From Lysobacter sp. Root916 (GTDB lineage: Bacteria; Pseudomonadota; Gammaproteobacteria; Xanthomonadales; Xanthomonadaceae), in contig NZ_LMJF01000012.1 in the NCBI RefSeq assembly GCF_001429785.1, positions 453,741 to 517,740 of the forward strand: DNA of 64,000 bases, read 5' to 3'. The position numbers and the translations under genes were made by a program. How positions within the stretch are numbered: position 1 is the stretch's first letter; each line of letters opens with the position of its first letter. This document shows positions 27,540 to 37,845 of the stretch, in pieces. The notes below the pieces were generated by a model that saw nothing but the letters and a program-made list of their open reading frames with translations, was not told the DNA's origin and searched no databases.

Positions 27540-28247
27540 TCAAGTCTCGAACGCGCGCTTGATCGCGGCGGCGGCCTCGACGGCTTTCGCCTGCAGCAGG
27601 AAGTGCGGGCCGTCGAGTTCCACGCACTTCGCCTGCGGCAGCGTCGCGCGTATGTGTTCCCAACTGCGCCGCGACACCAGCCGGTCGTGGCGGCCGCGCA
27701 GGTACAGCAGCGGGCAGGCGACGCGGCTCAGGGCGGCGGTTTCATCGGCGGTGCTGCCCGCGCGCATGCGCGCCCGGATCGTCGCCGGGTCCAGCGTGGC
27801 CAGTACGTCGCGCGTGCGTGCGCGCCAAGGCGCGTCGGCCCAGGGACCGAGCATCGCCGCTGTGGTCAATCGAGGGGGAATGCGGTCGATCGGCAGGACG
27901 CTGCCGATCCGGCCCAGCCACGCCGCGGGCAGTACCCAGCCCGGCGGACTGGGCGCACGAGCGAAGCTCGCGCACAGCACCACGCCGCGAAGGCCCTCGG
28001 GTCGCGCGGCGGCGATGCGGATCGCGATCGGACCAGAGAAGGATTCGCCCACCACCACGAAGGGTTCGCCCTGCGGCAGGCGCTGGCGCACCAGATCGGT
28101 CAGGGCGTCGTATCCCAACGCCGCGTCGCGCGGATAGACCACGATTTCAGCCCGCAACTGCGGTGCGAGCGCCGCGGCAAATTCGTCCAGCAATTCGCCG
28201 GTGCCGTCCATGCCCGGTAGGATCAAGCAGCGCAGCGACGCGCTCAT
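27540..28247 (-). CDS. Alpha/beta hydrolase
   Basis: 235 residues. Oxyanion-side motif LILPGMDGTG at the N-terminus, nucleophile elbow GESFSG, acid in YLRGRHDRLV and His in LDGPHFLLQ give a full Ser-Asp-His triad. The fold is that of small esterases/lipases. The substrate is not predictable. It lacks a signal peptide and so is cytosolic. It stands alone, 33 bp downstream from the end of the DUF4259 gene. Confidence 0.88.
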   Translation of the reverse strand: MSASLRCLILPGMDGTGELLDEFAAALAPQLRAEIVVYPRDAALGYDALTDLVRQRLPQGEPFVVVGESFSGPIAIRIAAARPEGLRGVVLCASFARAPSPPGWVLPAAWLGRIGSVLPIDRIPPRLTTAAMLGPWADAPWRARTRDVLATLDPATIRARMRAGSTADETAALSRVACPLLYLRGRHDRLVSRRSWEHIRATLPQAKCVELDGPHFLLQAKAVEAAAAIKRAFET

Positions 28248-28280
28248 GCGGCGTTGTTCCTTGGGCCCTGGCCTAGCTGG

Positions 28281-28754
28281 CTAGAGCACAGGCCGAACAG
28301 CGGCGGCACTTAAACGCTCGGCCAGTTCGCTCACCTGGGTCAGCCACTCTTCGGCGTCGTTCTCTGCCCATAACTCGTACAGTTCCGAGCCTTCGGGGCT
28401 GCGTACGCGTGCGAGCGCAGCCAAGGCCTGGGGCGCTAGCGCGCGTAACCGATTCGCAGGCTGGCGGCTTATCCACGCGGACAGGTCCGCAGGAAGGTTG
28501 TGGTTGGGCTTGCCCAGAGCCGCAGCAACCACTTCCGCCGCCACCAGCGCTTCCACGGCGACATCCGAGTCCAGGTATCTGGCCGACGTTGCGGCGTCCA
28601 GCGCATGCCGGATCGAGTCGACGGAACCCGCTTCACTCCAGTCGCTTGCCGTGTCCAATGCATGGTCGTTTTCGAACTGCCCGTATCCCCAAGCGCCCGC
28701 GTGGACCGTTGAGGTAGAGACCAGTAGGAGCAACGCTGCGATCAAACCTCTCAT
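28281..28754 (-). CDS. Exported DUF4259-like protein
   Basis: 157 residues. Signal peptide ([14 protein letters not shown], cleavage near residue 19) precedes [20 protein letters not shown] and a helical region with [16 protein letters not shown]. That is the DUF4259 pattern (GAWGxGxFENDxAxD). Most members I know are cytosolic, so the export signal here is unusual. Function unknown. Located between the alpha/beta hydrolase and sdaA on the same strand, 18 bp after sdaA's stop side. Confidence 0.75.
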   Translation of the reverse strand: MRGLIAALLLLVSTSTVHAGAWGYGQFENDHALDTASDWSEAGSVDSIRHALDAATSARYLDSDVAVEALVAAEVVAAALGKPNHNLPADLSAWISRQPANRLRALAPQALAALARVRSPEGSELYELWAENDAEEWLTQVSELAERLSAAAVRPVL

Positions 28755-28772
28755 CGGATCAGCTCCTGCGCC

Positions 28773-30155
<1,383 letters not shown>

Positions 30156-30194
30156 GGGGCGGGGGATGCTCGGCTGGAGGGCGATGGGACGCGG

Positions 30195-30575
30195 TCAGCG
30201 TCCGTTGGCGATCTTGCGGTAGCGGGCGCTGCTGGTTTCGTCGGCTTCGCGCAGCAGCAGGATGTCAGGGCCGCTCATGCGCACCGCGTAGTCCCAGCGC
30301 TGCCCGCTGGCGGCGTGGTTTATGCGCAGGCGACAGGTCTTGGGGTCGAAGCTCCAACGGCCGTCGAGCAGGTCCGGGCGCTCGTGCAGCCAGGAGTCGA
30401 AGCCGCGCTGGCCGTCGCGTTGGTTTAGCTCGAACTGCTCGAAATGGCCGCCGTCGTCGCTTTCCCAGGCCGCGATCAGCTGCGCGGGTTGGACCTTGCA
30501 GGCCGGAGCGGCCCACGCCACGGCCGGCGCCAGCAGCGCGCCCAGGATCGCAGCGTGGATCGAGCGGAAGGCCAT
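30195..30575 (-). CDS. Small exported protein of unknown function
   Basis: 126 residues from ATG at 30575; an ATG four codons upstream is possible. Signal peptide HAAILGALLAPAVAWAA is followed by a compact domain with two cysteines (ACKVQ and KTCRLRI) that could pair, and a tryptophan-rich surface (AAWESDDGGHFEQ, GRWSFDP). No domain recognised. Ends 39 bp upstream of the sdaA start. Confidence 0.7.
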   Translation of the reverse strand: MAFRSIHAAILGALLAPAVAWAAPACKVQPAQLIAAWESDDGGHFEQFELNQRDGQRGFDSWLHERPDLLDGRWSFDPKTCRLRINHAASGQRWDYAVRMSGPDILLLREADETSSARYRKIANGR

Positions 30576-30644
30576 GAGCCGTCCCAAGATGGACTCTAGG
30601 TATTCTAGACGCTCGCGAACCCCGCGACCTCAGTACGCAAGCGC

Positions 30645-30872
30645 ATGCACCTGATCCTGTACCAACGCGACGACTGCCATCTCTGCGACCTGGCCCTGGA
30701 GGTCTTGGCGCAGGCGCGCGCGCCCGAATTCGACAGCGTCTTCATCGACGAGGACCAGGCGCTGGAGGCGCGTTACGGCACGCGCGTGCCGGTGTTGCGC
30801 GACCAGGCGCGCGGGCTGGAGCTGGAGTGGCCGTTCGACGCGGCGCGGCTGCGGGCGTTTTTGGGCGGCTGA
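30645..30872 (+). CDS. Glutaredoxin-like protein (DUF836 type)
   Basis: 75 residues with a thioredoxin-fold start LILYQRDDCHLCDLALE giving a CxxC motif (CHLC), and the cis-proline segment TRVPVLRD. This is the short glutaredoxin-like family, lacking the glutathione-binding extras. It is a probable thiol-disulfide exchange protein of the cytosol. Single gene on the plus strand between two minus-strand genes. Confidence 0.88.
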   Translation: MHLILYQRDDCHLCDLALEVLAQARAPEFDSVFIDEDQALEARYGTRVPVLRDQARGLELEWPFDAARLRAFLGG

Positions 30873-30897
30873 GCTGGCGCGCCCGCGAGCGGGCGAT

Positions 30898-30926
30898 GGT
30901 GCGGTGCGCCTTCGGCTTACCGCACC
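30898..30926. repeat. Hairpin GGTGCGGT...ACCGCACC
   Basis: 8-bp perfect stem around GCGCCTTCGGCTT, in the gap between the glutaredoxin-like gene and yceI. It is related to the GGTGCGGT/ACCGCACC hairpin at 45640-45659 and to the GATGCGGT family. Confidence 0.5.
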
Positions 30927-30967
30927 CCACGCGAGGCGTAGGGTGCGGGGCGATCGCGCTTTCGGGC

Positions 30968-31516
30968 TTACTTCGCCGGCACCAGAATGACCTTGGTGCT
31001 GACCGCGACTTCGTTGGGGATGACCGAGGTGTCGGCCCAATCGCCGCCGCCGACGCCGAAGTCCAGGCGCTTGACCGTGGCCTTGCCGCTCAACACCGGC
31101 TTGGCGCCCGGGGTCCAGGTGAACGTCAGGGTGACCGGCTTGCTCACGCCGCGCAGGCTCAGGCTGCCGTCGGCGGCGTAGTTGTTGCCGCCCAGGCTGC
31201 GAAACTTGGTGGCGGTGAAACGCGCCTGCGGGAACTTGGCGATGCTGAAGAAATCCGCGCCCTTGAGGTTGTCGTCGCGTTCGGCGTTGGCGGTGCTGAC
31301 GCCGGCCAGGGGAATCACCACGTCGAGCTTCGAGTTCGTCAGGTTCGCCGGATCGAAGCTGAGCTTGGTGGTGAAACCGGGCAGGCGGCCGCTGAACACT
31401 TCGCCCTGATACTTGGTGGCGAAGGTCAGGGTGGAGCCGGGCGCCTGCGCGTAGTCGGCGGCGTAGACCGGTGCGGCGGCGAACAGCAGGGCGACGGCGA
31501 GCGGCTTAAGGGACAT
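30968..31516 (-). CDS. YceI family periplasmic protein
   Basis: 182 residues. Signal peptide PLAVALLFAAAPVYA, then the lipocalin-like YceI barrel (SFDPANLTNSKLDVVIPL, FFSIAKFPQARFTATKF, GSLSLRGVSKPVTLTFTW). YceI proteins bind isoprenoid chains such as polyprenyl pyrophosphate or quinone tails. Its start lies 11 bp inside the end of the cytochrome b561 gene, so it is the last gene of a YceI-b561-YceI operon. Confidence 0.94.
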   Translation of the reverse strand: MSLKPLAVALLFAAAPVYAADYAQAPGSTLTFATKYQGEVFSGRLPGFTTKLSFDPANLTNSKLDVVIPLAGVSTANAERDDNLKGADFFSIAKFPQARFTATKFRSLGGNNYAADGSLSLRGVSKPVTLTFTWTPGAKPVLSGKATVKRLDFGVGGGDWADTSVIPNEVAVSTKVILVPAK

Positions 31517-32135
31517 CGGGATTCTCCGGAATGGGGGTGGGGGCGACGGCGGCGACGGGCACGGCTTGGGCAGCGGCCGGCGCCTGGCGCAGGCGCATCG
31601 GCAGCATGCGCCGCAGGGTGTCGTCGTTCTGGAACAGGTGGTGGTAGAAGGCGGCGCCCGCGTGCGCGAGCACCAGCACCAGCAACAGCCAGAAGCCGTT
31701 CTCGTGCAGCGATTCGCTCAGATCGGCCAGGCCGGAGTTGACCGCGGCGATCTTGGGCAGGTTGAACAGGCCGAAGTACTGCAGCGGATAGCCGGAGCTG
31801 GAATTGAACAGCCAACCGGTGATCGGCATGGCGAACATCAGCAGGTACAGCGCCCAATGGGTGAGCGAGGCGATGCGCTCCTGCCAATGCGGCGTGCCCG
31901 CGACCGGCTTGGGCGCGCCGGCGTAGAAGCGCCACAGCAGGCGCAGGACCACCAGCGCCAGCAGGGTCAGGCCCAGCGATTTGTGCAGGGCGTAGATCTT
32001 GATCTTGGGCAGGCCGTTGGCCATGTCGGTCATGGTCAGGCCGATGATCGCGATCGCCGTGATCAGCAGCACGATCGCCCAATGCAGCAGCTGGCTGATC
32101 GCGCCCCAGCGGAGTTCGGTGTTCTTGATCGTCAT
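31506..32135 (-). CDS. Cytochrome b561 (CybB family)
   Basis: 209 residues, four membrane spans. Haem-ligand histidines are seen in ISQLLHWAIVLL, KIYALHKSLGL, and near LAHAGAAFYHHLFQ. CybB-type proteins carry electrons between quinol and other carriers in the inner membrane. The C-terminal tail is an extra Ala/Pro-rich extension of about 25 residues. Start ATG overlaps the upstream YceI stop (ATGA), and the gene overlaps the next YceI start by 11 bp. Confidence 0.94.
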   Translation of the reverse strand: MTIKNTELRWGAISQLLHWAIVLLITAIAIIGLTMTDMANGLPKIKIYALHKSLGLTLLALVVLRLLWRFYAGAPKPVAGTPHWQERIASLTHWALYLLMFAMPITGWLFNSSSGYPLQYFGLFNLPKIAAVNSGLADLSESLHENGFWLLLVLVLAHAGAAFYHHLFQNDDTLRRMLPMRLRQAPAAAQAVPVAAVAPTPIPENPDVP

Positions 32136-32839
32136 GCGTGCGGTACCGGGGCGGGTTCGTAGGGGTCGTTGTCGGGCTTGCTCGGCGGCGCGGACGGCGC
32201 GACTTCGGATTCGGCGGCCGGTGACGGCTCGTCGGCTTCGCCGGCCTGGCGATCGCGCACGGCCTCGGCCTCGATGCGCAGTTCGACGCTGTCGCCGATC
32301 ACCGATTTCCAGGCGTCGATGCCGAACGCGGCGCGGCTGAGGGTGGCGGTGGCGGAGAAGCCGGCGGTGCGGCGGAACGGCGGCAGCGGATGGCGCTTGA
32401 GCGCGTTGAGGGTCACGTCCATGCACAGCGGCGCGCTGCGGCCGTGCAGGCTGAGCTGGCCGCAGACCTTGGCATGATCGGCGTCGACCGGCTCGACGCG
32501 GTCGGAGACGAAGCGCGCTTCCGGATAGCGTTCGCCATCGAGCAGGTTGCGCGCCAGCGCGGCCGCGTTCCATTTGGCATCGCCCAGGTCCAATCGGGTC
32601 AGCGGCACGCGCACGTCCAGACGCGCGCTGCGCCAGTCCTCGCGATCGAAGCTCAATGTGCCGGTACTGCCCGATACGGCGCCCAGGGCCTTGGAGAAGC
32701 CGGCATGCGAGATCGCGAACATCACCCGCGTGTGCACCGGATCCAGCGCGTAGGTGTCCGGCCCGGCCGCACGCGCCTGCGGCGCCAGCGCGCACAGCGC
32801 CAGCGCGCACCACAGCGGACGGTAGGACGGATTCGGCAC
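32132..32839 (-). CDS. YceI family protein, first gene of the b561 operon
   Basis: 235 residues. Signal peptide (LWCALALCALAPQARA) and YceI domain (YALDPVHTRVMFAISHAGF, then SFDREDWRSARLDVRVPL, FDSDRVEP-like region and CMDVTLNALKRHP). A long C-terminal extension after about residue 200 is Pro/Ser/Ala-rich and probably disordered. Two cysteines (KVCGQ and PLCMD) are placed to pair. The two YceI copies differ too much to be a recent duplication. Confidence 0.9.
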   Translation of the reverse strand: MPNPSYRPLWCALALCALAPQARAAGPDTYALDPVHTRVMFAISHAGFSKALGAVSGSTGTLSFDREDWRSARLDVRVPLTRLDLGDAKWNAAALARNLLDGERYPEARFVSDRVEPVDADHAKVCGQLSLHGRSAPLCMDVTLNALKRHPLPPFRRTAGFSATATLSRAAFGIDAWKSVIGDSVELRIEAEAVRDRQAGEADEPSPAAESEVAPSAPPSKPDNDPYEPAPVPHA

Positions 32840-33039
32840 GCGGCGCTCCTAAGGCAGGTCCGACCTGCATCGTCCGGGGATTCTATGGACCGCACGATGA
32901 ACCCGTAGACGCGTGTCCGCAACGGTCCGTTGCGGCTTGGTCGCGGAACGCGGGGGTGGGGCGCGCGGTCGCGGGCCTTGCTTCGCCGGGCCCGGATCGG
33001 GGAGCCTAGCGGCCGTACAGCAAGGAATCGGACCCGAGG

Positions 33040-36000
33040 ATGCTCAGGCCAGCGGTCGTGCATGGAAGCCCGGGATGGGCGCGTTGGCTGTGCTGGCTGC
33101 TGCTCGCGGCGCTGGCGCTGCCGGTGCGCGCGGCGCTGCCGGAGACGCCGCAGTTCCGCTACTACGGCGTCGCCGAGGGCATGCCCTCCAGCACCGTGGC
33201 CGCGCTCGCCCAGGACGCCGAGGGCTACATCTGGCTGGCCACCCACGACGGCCTGGCGCGTTACGACGGCATCAGCTTCCGGGTCTGGCGCCACGTGCCC
33301 GGCGATCCGGGCTCGCTGCCCAGCAACATGGTCCAGGCCTTGCACGTGGATGCGCGCAACCGGGTCTGGGTCGGGCTCAGCGGCGGCGGCCTGCACATGC
33401 TCGACCGCGAGCGTCAGAACTTCGTCCACTACAGCCGCGACACCCATCCCGACATCGGCAGCGACGAGATCTACACGATCACGTCCACGCCCGACGGCGC
33501 GATCTGGTTCGGCACCGACGGCGCGGGCGTGCACCGCCTCGACGCCGAAGGCCGCATCACCCGCTATATGCCCGACAAGGCCGGCGCGGCCAAGGGCGCG
33601 CCCGCGGCGCAGAGCGGTCTGCCCGGCGAATACATTTGGACCATGAAGACCGACAGCAGCGGTCGGCTGTGGGTGGGCACGACCACCGGCCTGGCCTACT
33701 GGGACGGCGCGCGTTTCCGCACGGTCGCGCATGCGGGCATCAGCGGCGCCTGGGTCACCGCCTTGACGCCGGCCGCCGACGGTACGCTGTGGATCGGCGC
33801 CGGTCTGCGCGCGTTCCGGCGCACGCCCGACGGCCGCATCGCGCAGATGCCGTGGTTTCAGCCCGCCGACAAGATCGGTGTGTACGGCGTGGTCGGCGAC
33901 GGTCCCGGCAGCTACTGGGTCGCGACCCATCGCGGTCTGCGTCGCGTGCTCGGCGGGCGCTTGATGCCGCCGGCCGGCGACATCGCGATCTCGGAAATCA
34001 ACACCCTCGATCTGCTGCAGGACCACGAAGGCGGTTGGTGGTTCGCGACCGAGGAGGAGGGCGTCGCCTATCTGGCGCCGAACTGGCGGCAGTTCACCGT
34101 GCTCAAGCCCGGCACCGGCCGCCCCGGCGCGACGCGCGTGGGCTACATGCGCGACCTTGCGACCAGCCGCGACGGCAACGTGTGGATGGTCGGCGAGCGC
34201 GGCGTGGTCGATCACCTGAACCTGGCCGACGGCCGCTCGACCCAGCGCAAGGTGCCGGCGGTGGCCGACGCCGCGCTGTATTCGATGCTGGAGGCGCGCG
34301 ACGGCGCCTTGTGGTTCGGCGACAACCACGGCCTCTCGCGGGTGGCGCCGGATGGCAGCGTGCGCAACTGGAGCGCGAGCTCGCCGCGCGACGCGGCGTT
34401 GGGCGACGACGGCATCACCGACCAACTGGTGCAGACGCCCGACGGCAACGTCTGGATCGCCTACATGCCGCCGGCGCTGCAGATGCGCGACAGCGAGGGG
34501 CGGGTGCAGCTGTCGGTGAAGCCGGAGGACGACCGCGGCGTCGACAGCCTGTACATCGAGCAGATCGATGTCGGCCCCGACGGCGCGCTGTGGATGGCCG
34601 GGCCCTCCGGCCTGTCGCGCTGGAACGCGGCCGCGCGCCGCTTCGACGCCTTGCCGGGCGGGCCGGCCGGGCGCGTGTTCGGCTTCGCGATGGCCGGCAA
34701 GGACCGGCTGTGGCTGCATCGTCTGGAAGCCTTGGAGCAATACGCCTGGGACGGTCGCGAGCTGCGCCTGCTGGCGCGCGTGAGCGGCGACGAAGGCCTG
34801 CCGGCGACCGAGTCCGGCGGCGTGCTGGCCTGGGGCGACAACGTCTGGCTGACCACGCGCCGCGGCCTGATCTGCTGGAACCAGACCCGCCAGCGCCTGC
34901 GCATCTACGGCATGCGCGACGGCCTGCCCAGCCAGGAGTTCACCGAGCGCAATCCGCTGCTCACGCCCTCCGGCGTGGCCGCGGCGGTGACCATGGACGG
35001 CGTGGTCCTGTTCGACGCGGGGCGCGCGCCGGAGGCGGCCAAGTCGCCGCGCCTGGTGATCGAAACCCTGAGCTACCGCCGCGACGAGGACGAGTTTAAG
35101 CTCGATCCCGAGCGCCCGGTGGTGCTGGGCCCGCAGGACCGCGACCTGCGCGTGTCGGCGCGCCTGCTGTCCTTCGTCGATCTGCAATCGCATCGCTACC
35201 GCTTCCGTTTGCACGGCTACGACCCGGATTGGGTGATCCAGTCCGGCAACGGCGAGCGCGTGTTCTCCAAGCTGGAACCCGGCACTTACCGCATGGAAGT
35301 GCAGGCGGCCAACGCCGACGGCATCTGGTCGCAGTCGCGCCAGTTCTCGCTGACCGTGCAGCCGCCGTGGTGGCGCACGCCACCGGCGCTGGCGGCGCTG
35401 GTCGGCATCGCTATCCTGGGCGCGTGGTGGGCGGCCGATCGCTACCGCAGACGGCTCAAGCGCCGTCTCGACTGGCAGGCCGCCGAGCACGAGCGCGAGA
35501 TCGCCAAGGAGGCCTCGCTGGCCAAGACCCGCTTCCTCGCCACCTTGGGTCACGAAGTGCGTACGCCGATGACCGGCGTGCTGGGCATGAGCGAACTGCT
35601 GCTGGACACGCCGCTGGATACCCAGCAGCGCAGTTACACCGAATCGATCCAGCGCGCCGGCAAGCACCTGCTGCGTCTGGTCAACGACGCGCTGGATCTG
35701 GCCCGGATCGAATCGGGCAAGCTGGAGCTGGCCGACGAGGCCTTCGATGTGCGCGCGCTGGTCGAGGACGCGAGCGCGCTGATGGCGCCGCTGGCGCGCA
35801 AGCGCGGCCTGGCCTTCGAGCTGGACATCGCGCACGACGCGCCGCGCGGTTTGCGCGGCGACCCGCATCGGGTCCGGCAGATCCTGCTCAACCTGCTCGG
35901 CAATGCGATCAAATTCACCGAACAGGGCCAGGTCTCGCTGCGGGTGTCGGCGATGGCGCCGCAGGGCGTGCGCTTCGAAGTCGCCGACACCGGCCCGGGC

Positions 36001-36621
36001 TTGAACGAAGAGCAGCAGTCGCGCTTGTTCCGCCGCTTCGAGCAGGCCGAGGGCGCGCGCACCGCCGCGCGCTATGGCGGCAGCGGCCTGGGGCTGGCGA
36101 TCTGTCAGGAGCTGGCGGCGGCGATGAACGGATTGCTTACCGTGGACAGCCGGCCCGGCGAAGGCGCGCGCTTCTGCTTCGAACTGCCGCTGCCGGCGGC
36201 AATCGTCGCCAGCGGCGCCAGCGCGCCCGACCGGGTCGGCGCATCGCGGCGCGCGCCGCTGGCGCTGCTGTTGGTCGAGGACGATACGACCGTGGCCCTG
36301 GTCATCGCCGGCCTGCTGCGTGCGCAGGGGCATCGCGTGACCCATGTCGGCAACGGCCTGGGCGCGCTGACCGAGGTGGCGACGGCGAACTACGACGCGG
36401 CCTTGCTCGATCTCGATCTGCCCGGTCTCAACGGCCTGGACCTGGCCCGCCAACTGCGCGCCCAGGGCTACGCGCGCCCGCTGATCGCGGTCACCGCGCG
36501 CGCCGATGCCGATGCCGAACCGCAGGCGATCGCGGCCGGCTTCGATCGCTTCCTGCGCAAGCCGGTGACCGGCGCGATGCTGGCCGCGGTGCTCGACGAG
36601 GCGCTGCCGCCGACCGCGTGA
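33040..36621 (+). CDS. Hybrid sensor histidine kinase with periplasmic two-component propeller
   Basis: 1193 residues. Signal/anchor (1 to about 30); two-component-regulator beta-propeller repeats (about 45-680, repeated WxGxxxGL and DxxGxxW units such as GYIWLATHDGLARYDG); Y_Y_Y domain (about 695-765, FRLHGYDPDWV); membrane span (about 784-803); coiled linker; HisKA with phospho-acceptor His838 in TLGHEVRTPM; HATPase with N-box Asn955 and ADTGPGL; receiver domain with Asp1124 in LLDLDLPG. There is no HTH or HPt domain. Relatives with this design sense glycans. No response regulator or glycan locus is adjacent, so it is an orphan. Confidence 0.95.
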   Translation: MLRPAVVHGSPGWARWLCWLLLAALALPVRAALPETPQFRYYGVAEGMPSSTVAALAQDAEGYIWLATHDGLARYDGISFRVWRHVPGDPGSLPSNMVQALHVDARNRVWVGLSGGGLHMLDRERQNFVHYSRDTHPDIGSDEIYTITSTPDGAIWFGTDGAGVHRLDAEGRITRYMPDKAGAAKGAPAAQSGLPGEYIWTMKTDSSGRLWVGTTTGLAYWDGARFRTVAHAGISGAWVTALTPAADGTLWIGAGLRAFRRTPDGRIAQMPWFQPADKIGVYGVVGDGPGSYWVATHRGLRRVLGGRLMPPAGDIAISEINTLDLLQDHEGGWWFATEEEGVAYLAPNWRQFTVLKPGTGRPGATRVGYMRDLATSRDGNVWMVGERGVVDHLNLADGRSTQRKVPAVADAALYSMLEARDGALWFGDNHGLSRVAPDGSVRNWSASSPRDAALGDDGITDQLVQTPDGNVWIAYMPPALQMRDSEGRVQLSVKPEDDRGVDSLYIEQIDVGPDGALWMAGPSGLSRWNAAARRFDALPGGPAGRVFGFAMAGKDRLWLHRLEALEQYAWDGRELRLLARVSGDEGLPATESGGVLAWGDNVWLTTRRGLICWNQTRQRLRIYGMRDGLPSQEFTERNPLLTPSGVAAAVTMDGVVLFDAGRAPEAAKSPRLVIETLSYRRDEDEFKLDPERPVVLGPQDRDLRVSARLLSFVDLQSHRYRFRLHGYDPDWVIQSGNGERVFSKLEPGTYRMEVQAANADGIWSQSRQFSLTVQPPWWRTPPALAALVGIAILGAWWAADRYRRRLKRRLDWQAAEHEREIAKEASLAKTRFLATLGHEVRTPMTGVLGMSELLLDTPLDTQQRSYTESIQRAGKHLLRLVNDALDLARIESGKLELADEAFDVRALVEDASALMAPLARKRGLAFELDIAHDAPRGLRGDPHRVRQILLNLLGNAIKFTEQGQVSLRVSAMAPQGVRFEVADTGPGLNEEQQSRLFRRFEQAEGARTAARYGGSGLGLAICQELAAAMNGLLTVDSRPGEGARFCFELPLPAAIVASGASAPDRVGASRRAPLALLLVEDDTTVALVIAGLLRAQGHRVTHVGNGLGALTEVATANYDAALLDLDLPGLNGLDLARQLRAQGYARPLIAVTARADADAEPQAIAAGFDRFLRKPVTGAMLAAVLDEALPPTA

Positions 36622-36739
36622 AGGCCGGCTGTCCCGGCGGCGTGCGGCAGGCTGGCAGGTGCCGCCGAAGCGGCGCATGATCGCGACGTAAGCAGGGTCG
36701 CGGAAGCGGCGCTGCAGGCAGGCGGAATCGGGAGCGAAG

Positions 36740-37738
36740 ATGATCGGTACAGCGGTGCGCGGGGTGGGCTGCGCGGGGGCGATGGGCTGGGCCTTGCTCG
36801 GTGCGCTCGCGTGGATACCGGCCGTCGCGCGCGGCGCCGACGCCGTCGCCAGCGCCGATACGGCGCAGACGCAGACGGTGCCGCTGTTGGGCGGTTACCT
36901 GCGCGAGACCCGGGTGGTGTATCCGCTGCGCGTGGGCAAATGGCAGGCGGTGGACGAACACCGCTACGACCGCCAGGAATTCGGCGTGTCGGTACGCTAC
37001 GCGCTGAGCAACCGCAGCGATCGTTGGATCGACGTGTACTTCTATCCGGCCGGCGTGCTGTCGCCGGACGAGTTCGAGCGCGTCGCCGGCGAGGAGCGCG
37101 AGGCCCTGGCCGAGGTCGGCCGCCAGCCCGGCGGTTACCAGGACATGGACATGGGCGAGCTGCGCAGTTTCGCCTCGGCGCGCCGCAAGGACGGCGCGGT
37201 CAGCGGGCGCTCGCTGGACCTGGCCTACACGAGCCAGGGCGAGCGCAAGAGTTCGGCGATGACTCTGCAACTGGATCGCATGTACCTGGTCAAGGGCCGC
37301 TACAGCGTGCCGGCCAAGGCGGCCACGCCCGCGCAGGCGCGCGCTTCGCTGGAGGAATTCGCGTCCGATCTGTCCGGGCGCCTGACCGTGGCCAGCACCG
37401 GCCGCTGCTGGGACCCGCTGCCGATCGAAAAACTCGAAGCCGGCGCGCCCACGCCCAGCGGCGCGGTGTCCACGCTGTCCAAGGACGGCGTGGACAGCGT
37501 TTACCTGATGAGCGACCGCGTGCTTGCGCGCGAGCCGCAGTCGGACGAGGCGCGCGCGCTGATGATGATCGGTATGGGCCTGCACAAGCGCCTGCAGCCG
37601 GGCTGTGAACCGCCGGAGGAGATCGAGCAGGCGGTGCCCAAGGACATGCGCGAGATCCGCCTCGAGTACGGCGCGCCCAGCGACGCGCCGGCAGACCCTT
37701 CGCGGCTGCTGCGCAGCAATAAGATCGACGTGGGTTGA
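36740..37738 (+). CDS. Exported protein of unknown function
   Basis: 332 residues. A hydrophobic N-terminus (MGWALLGALAWIPAVARGA) suggests export, with cleavage near residue 33. The mature part contains acidic and aromatic segments (FGVSVRYALSNRSDRWIDVYFYPAG; GGYQDMDMGELRSF) without a named domain. Two cysteines (GRCWD, PGCEP). The 3' end runs straight into a GGATTCG repeat array. Single gene between the hybrid kinase and hemE. Confidence 0.72.
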   Translation: MIGTAVRGVGCAGAMGWALLGALAWIPAVARGADAVASADTAQTQTVPLLGGYLRETRVVYPLRVGKWQAVDEHRYDRQEFGVSVRYALSNRSDRWIDVYFYPAGVLSPDEFERVAGEEREALAEVGRQPGGYQDMDMGELRSFASARRKDGAVSGRSLDLAYTSQGERKSSAMTLQLDRMYLVKGRYSVPAKAATPAQARASLEEFASDLSGRLTVASTGRCWDPLPIEKLEAGAPTPSGAVSTLSKDGVDSVYLMSDRVLAREPQSDEARALMMIGMGLHKRLQPGCEPPEEIEQAVPKDMREIRLEYGAPSDAPADPSRLLRSNKIDVG

Positions 37739-37743
37739 AGGCC

Positions 37744-37779
37744 GGGATTGGGGATTCGGGATTCGGGATTCGGGATTCG
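37744..37779. repeat. Tandem GGGATTCG-type repeat array
   Basis: Five imperfect units of GGGATT(C)G in a row, right after the stop of the 36740 gene. It is complementary to the CCCTAAT array at 37804-37845, so the two form a long inverted repeat between convergent genes. Confidence 0.75.
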
Positions 37780-37803
37780 CAAGAGCGACGTCCTCAAGCT
37801 TGT

Positions 37804-37845
37804 CCCTAATCCCTAATCCCTAATCCCTAATCCCTAATCCCTAAT
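37804..37845. repeat. Tandem CCCTAAT array (six units)
   Basis: Six perfect head-to-tail copies of CCCTAAT. On the minus strand they read ATTAGGG. The array overlaps the 3' end of hemE and supplies its stop codon. With the array at 37744-37779 it can fold to a stem and probably acts as a bidirectional transcript end. Confidence 0.85.

Noticed and set aside
31506-32870. Frameshifted or fused YceI-b561 gene (454-residue frame)
   Set aside because: Both proteins have full-length frames with a normal ATGA overlap. The long frame is read-through in another phase.
37804-37845. Possible CRISPR array (CCCTAAT)
   Set aside because: The units are directly adjacent heptamers with no spacers and no cas genes nearby.
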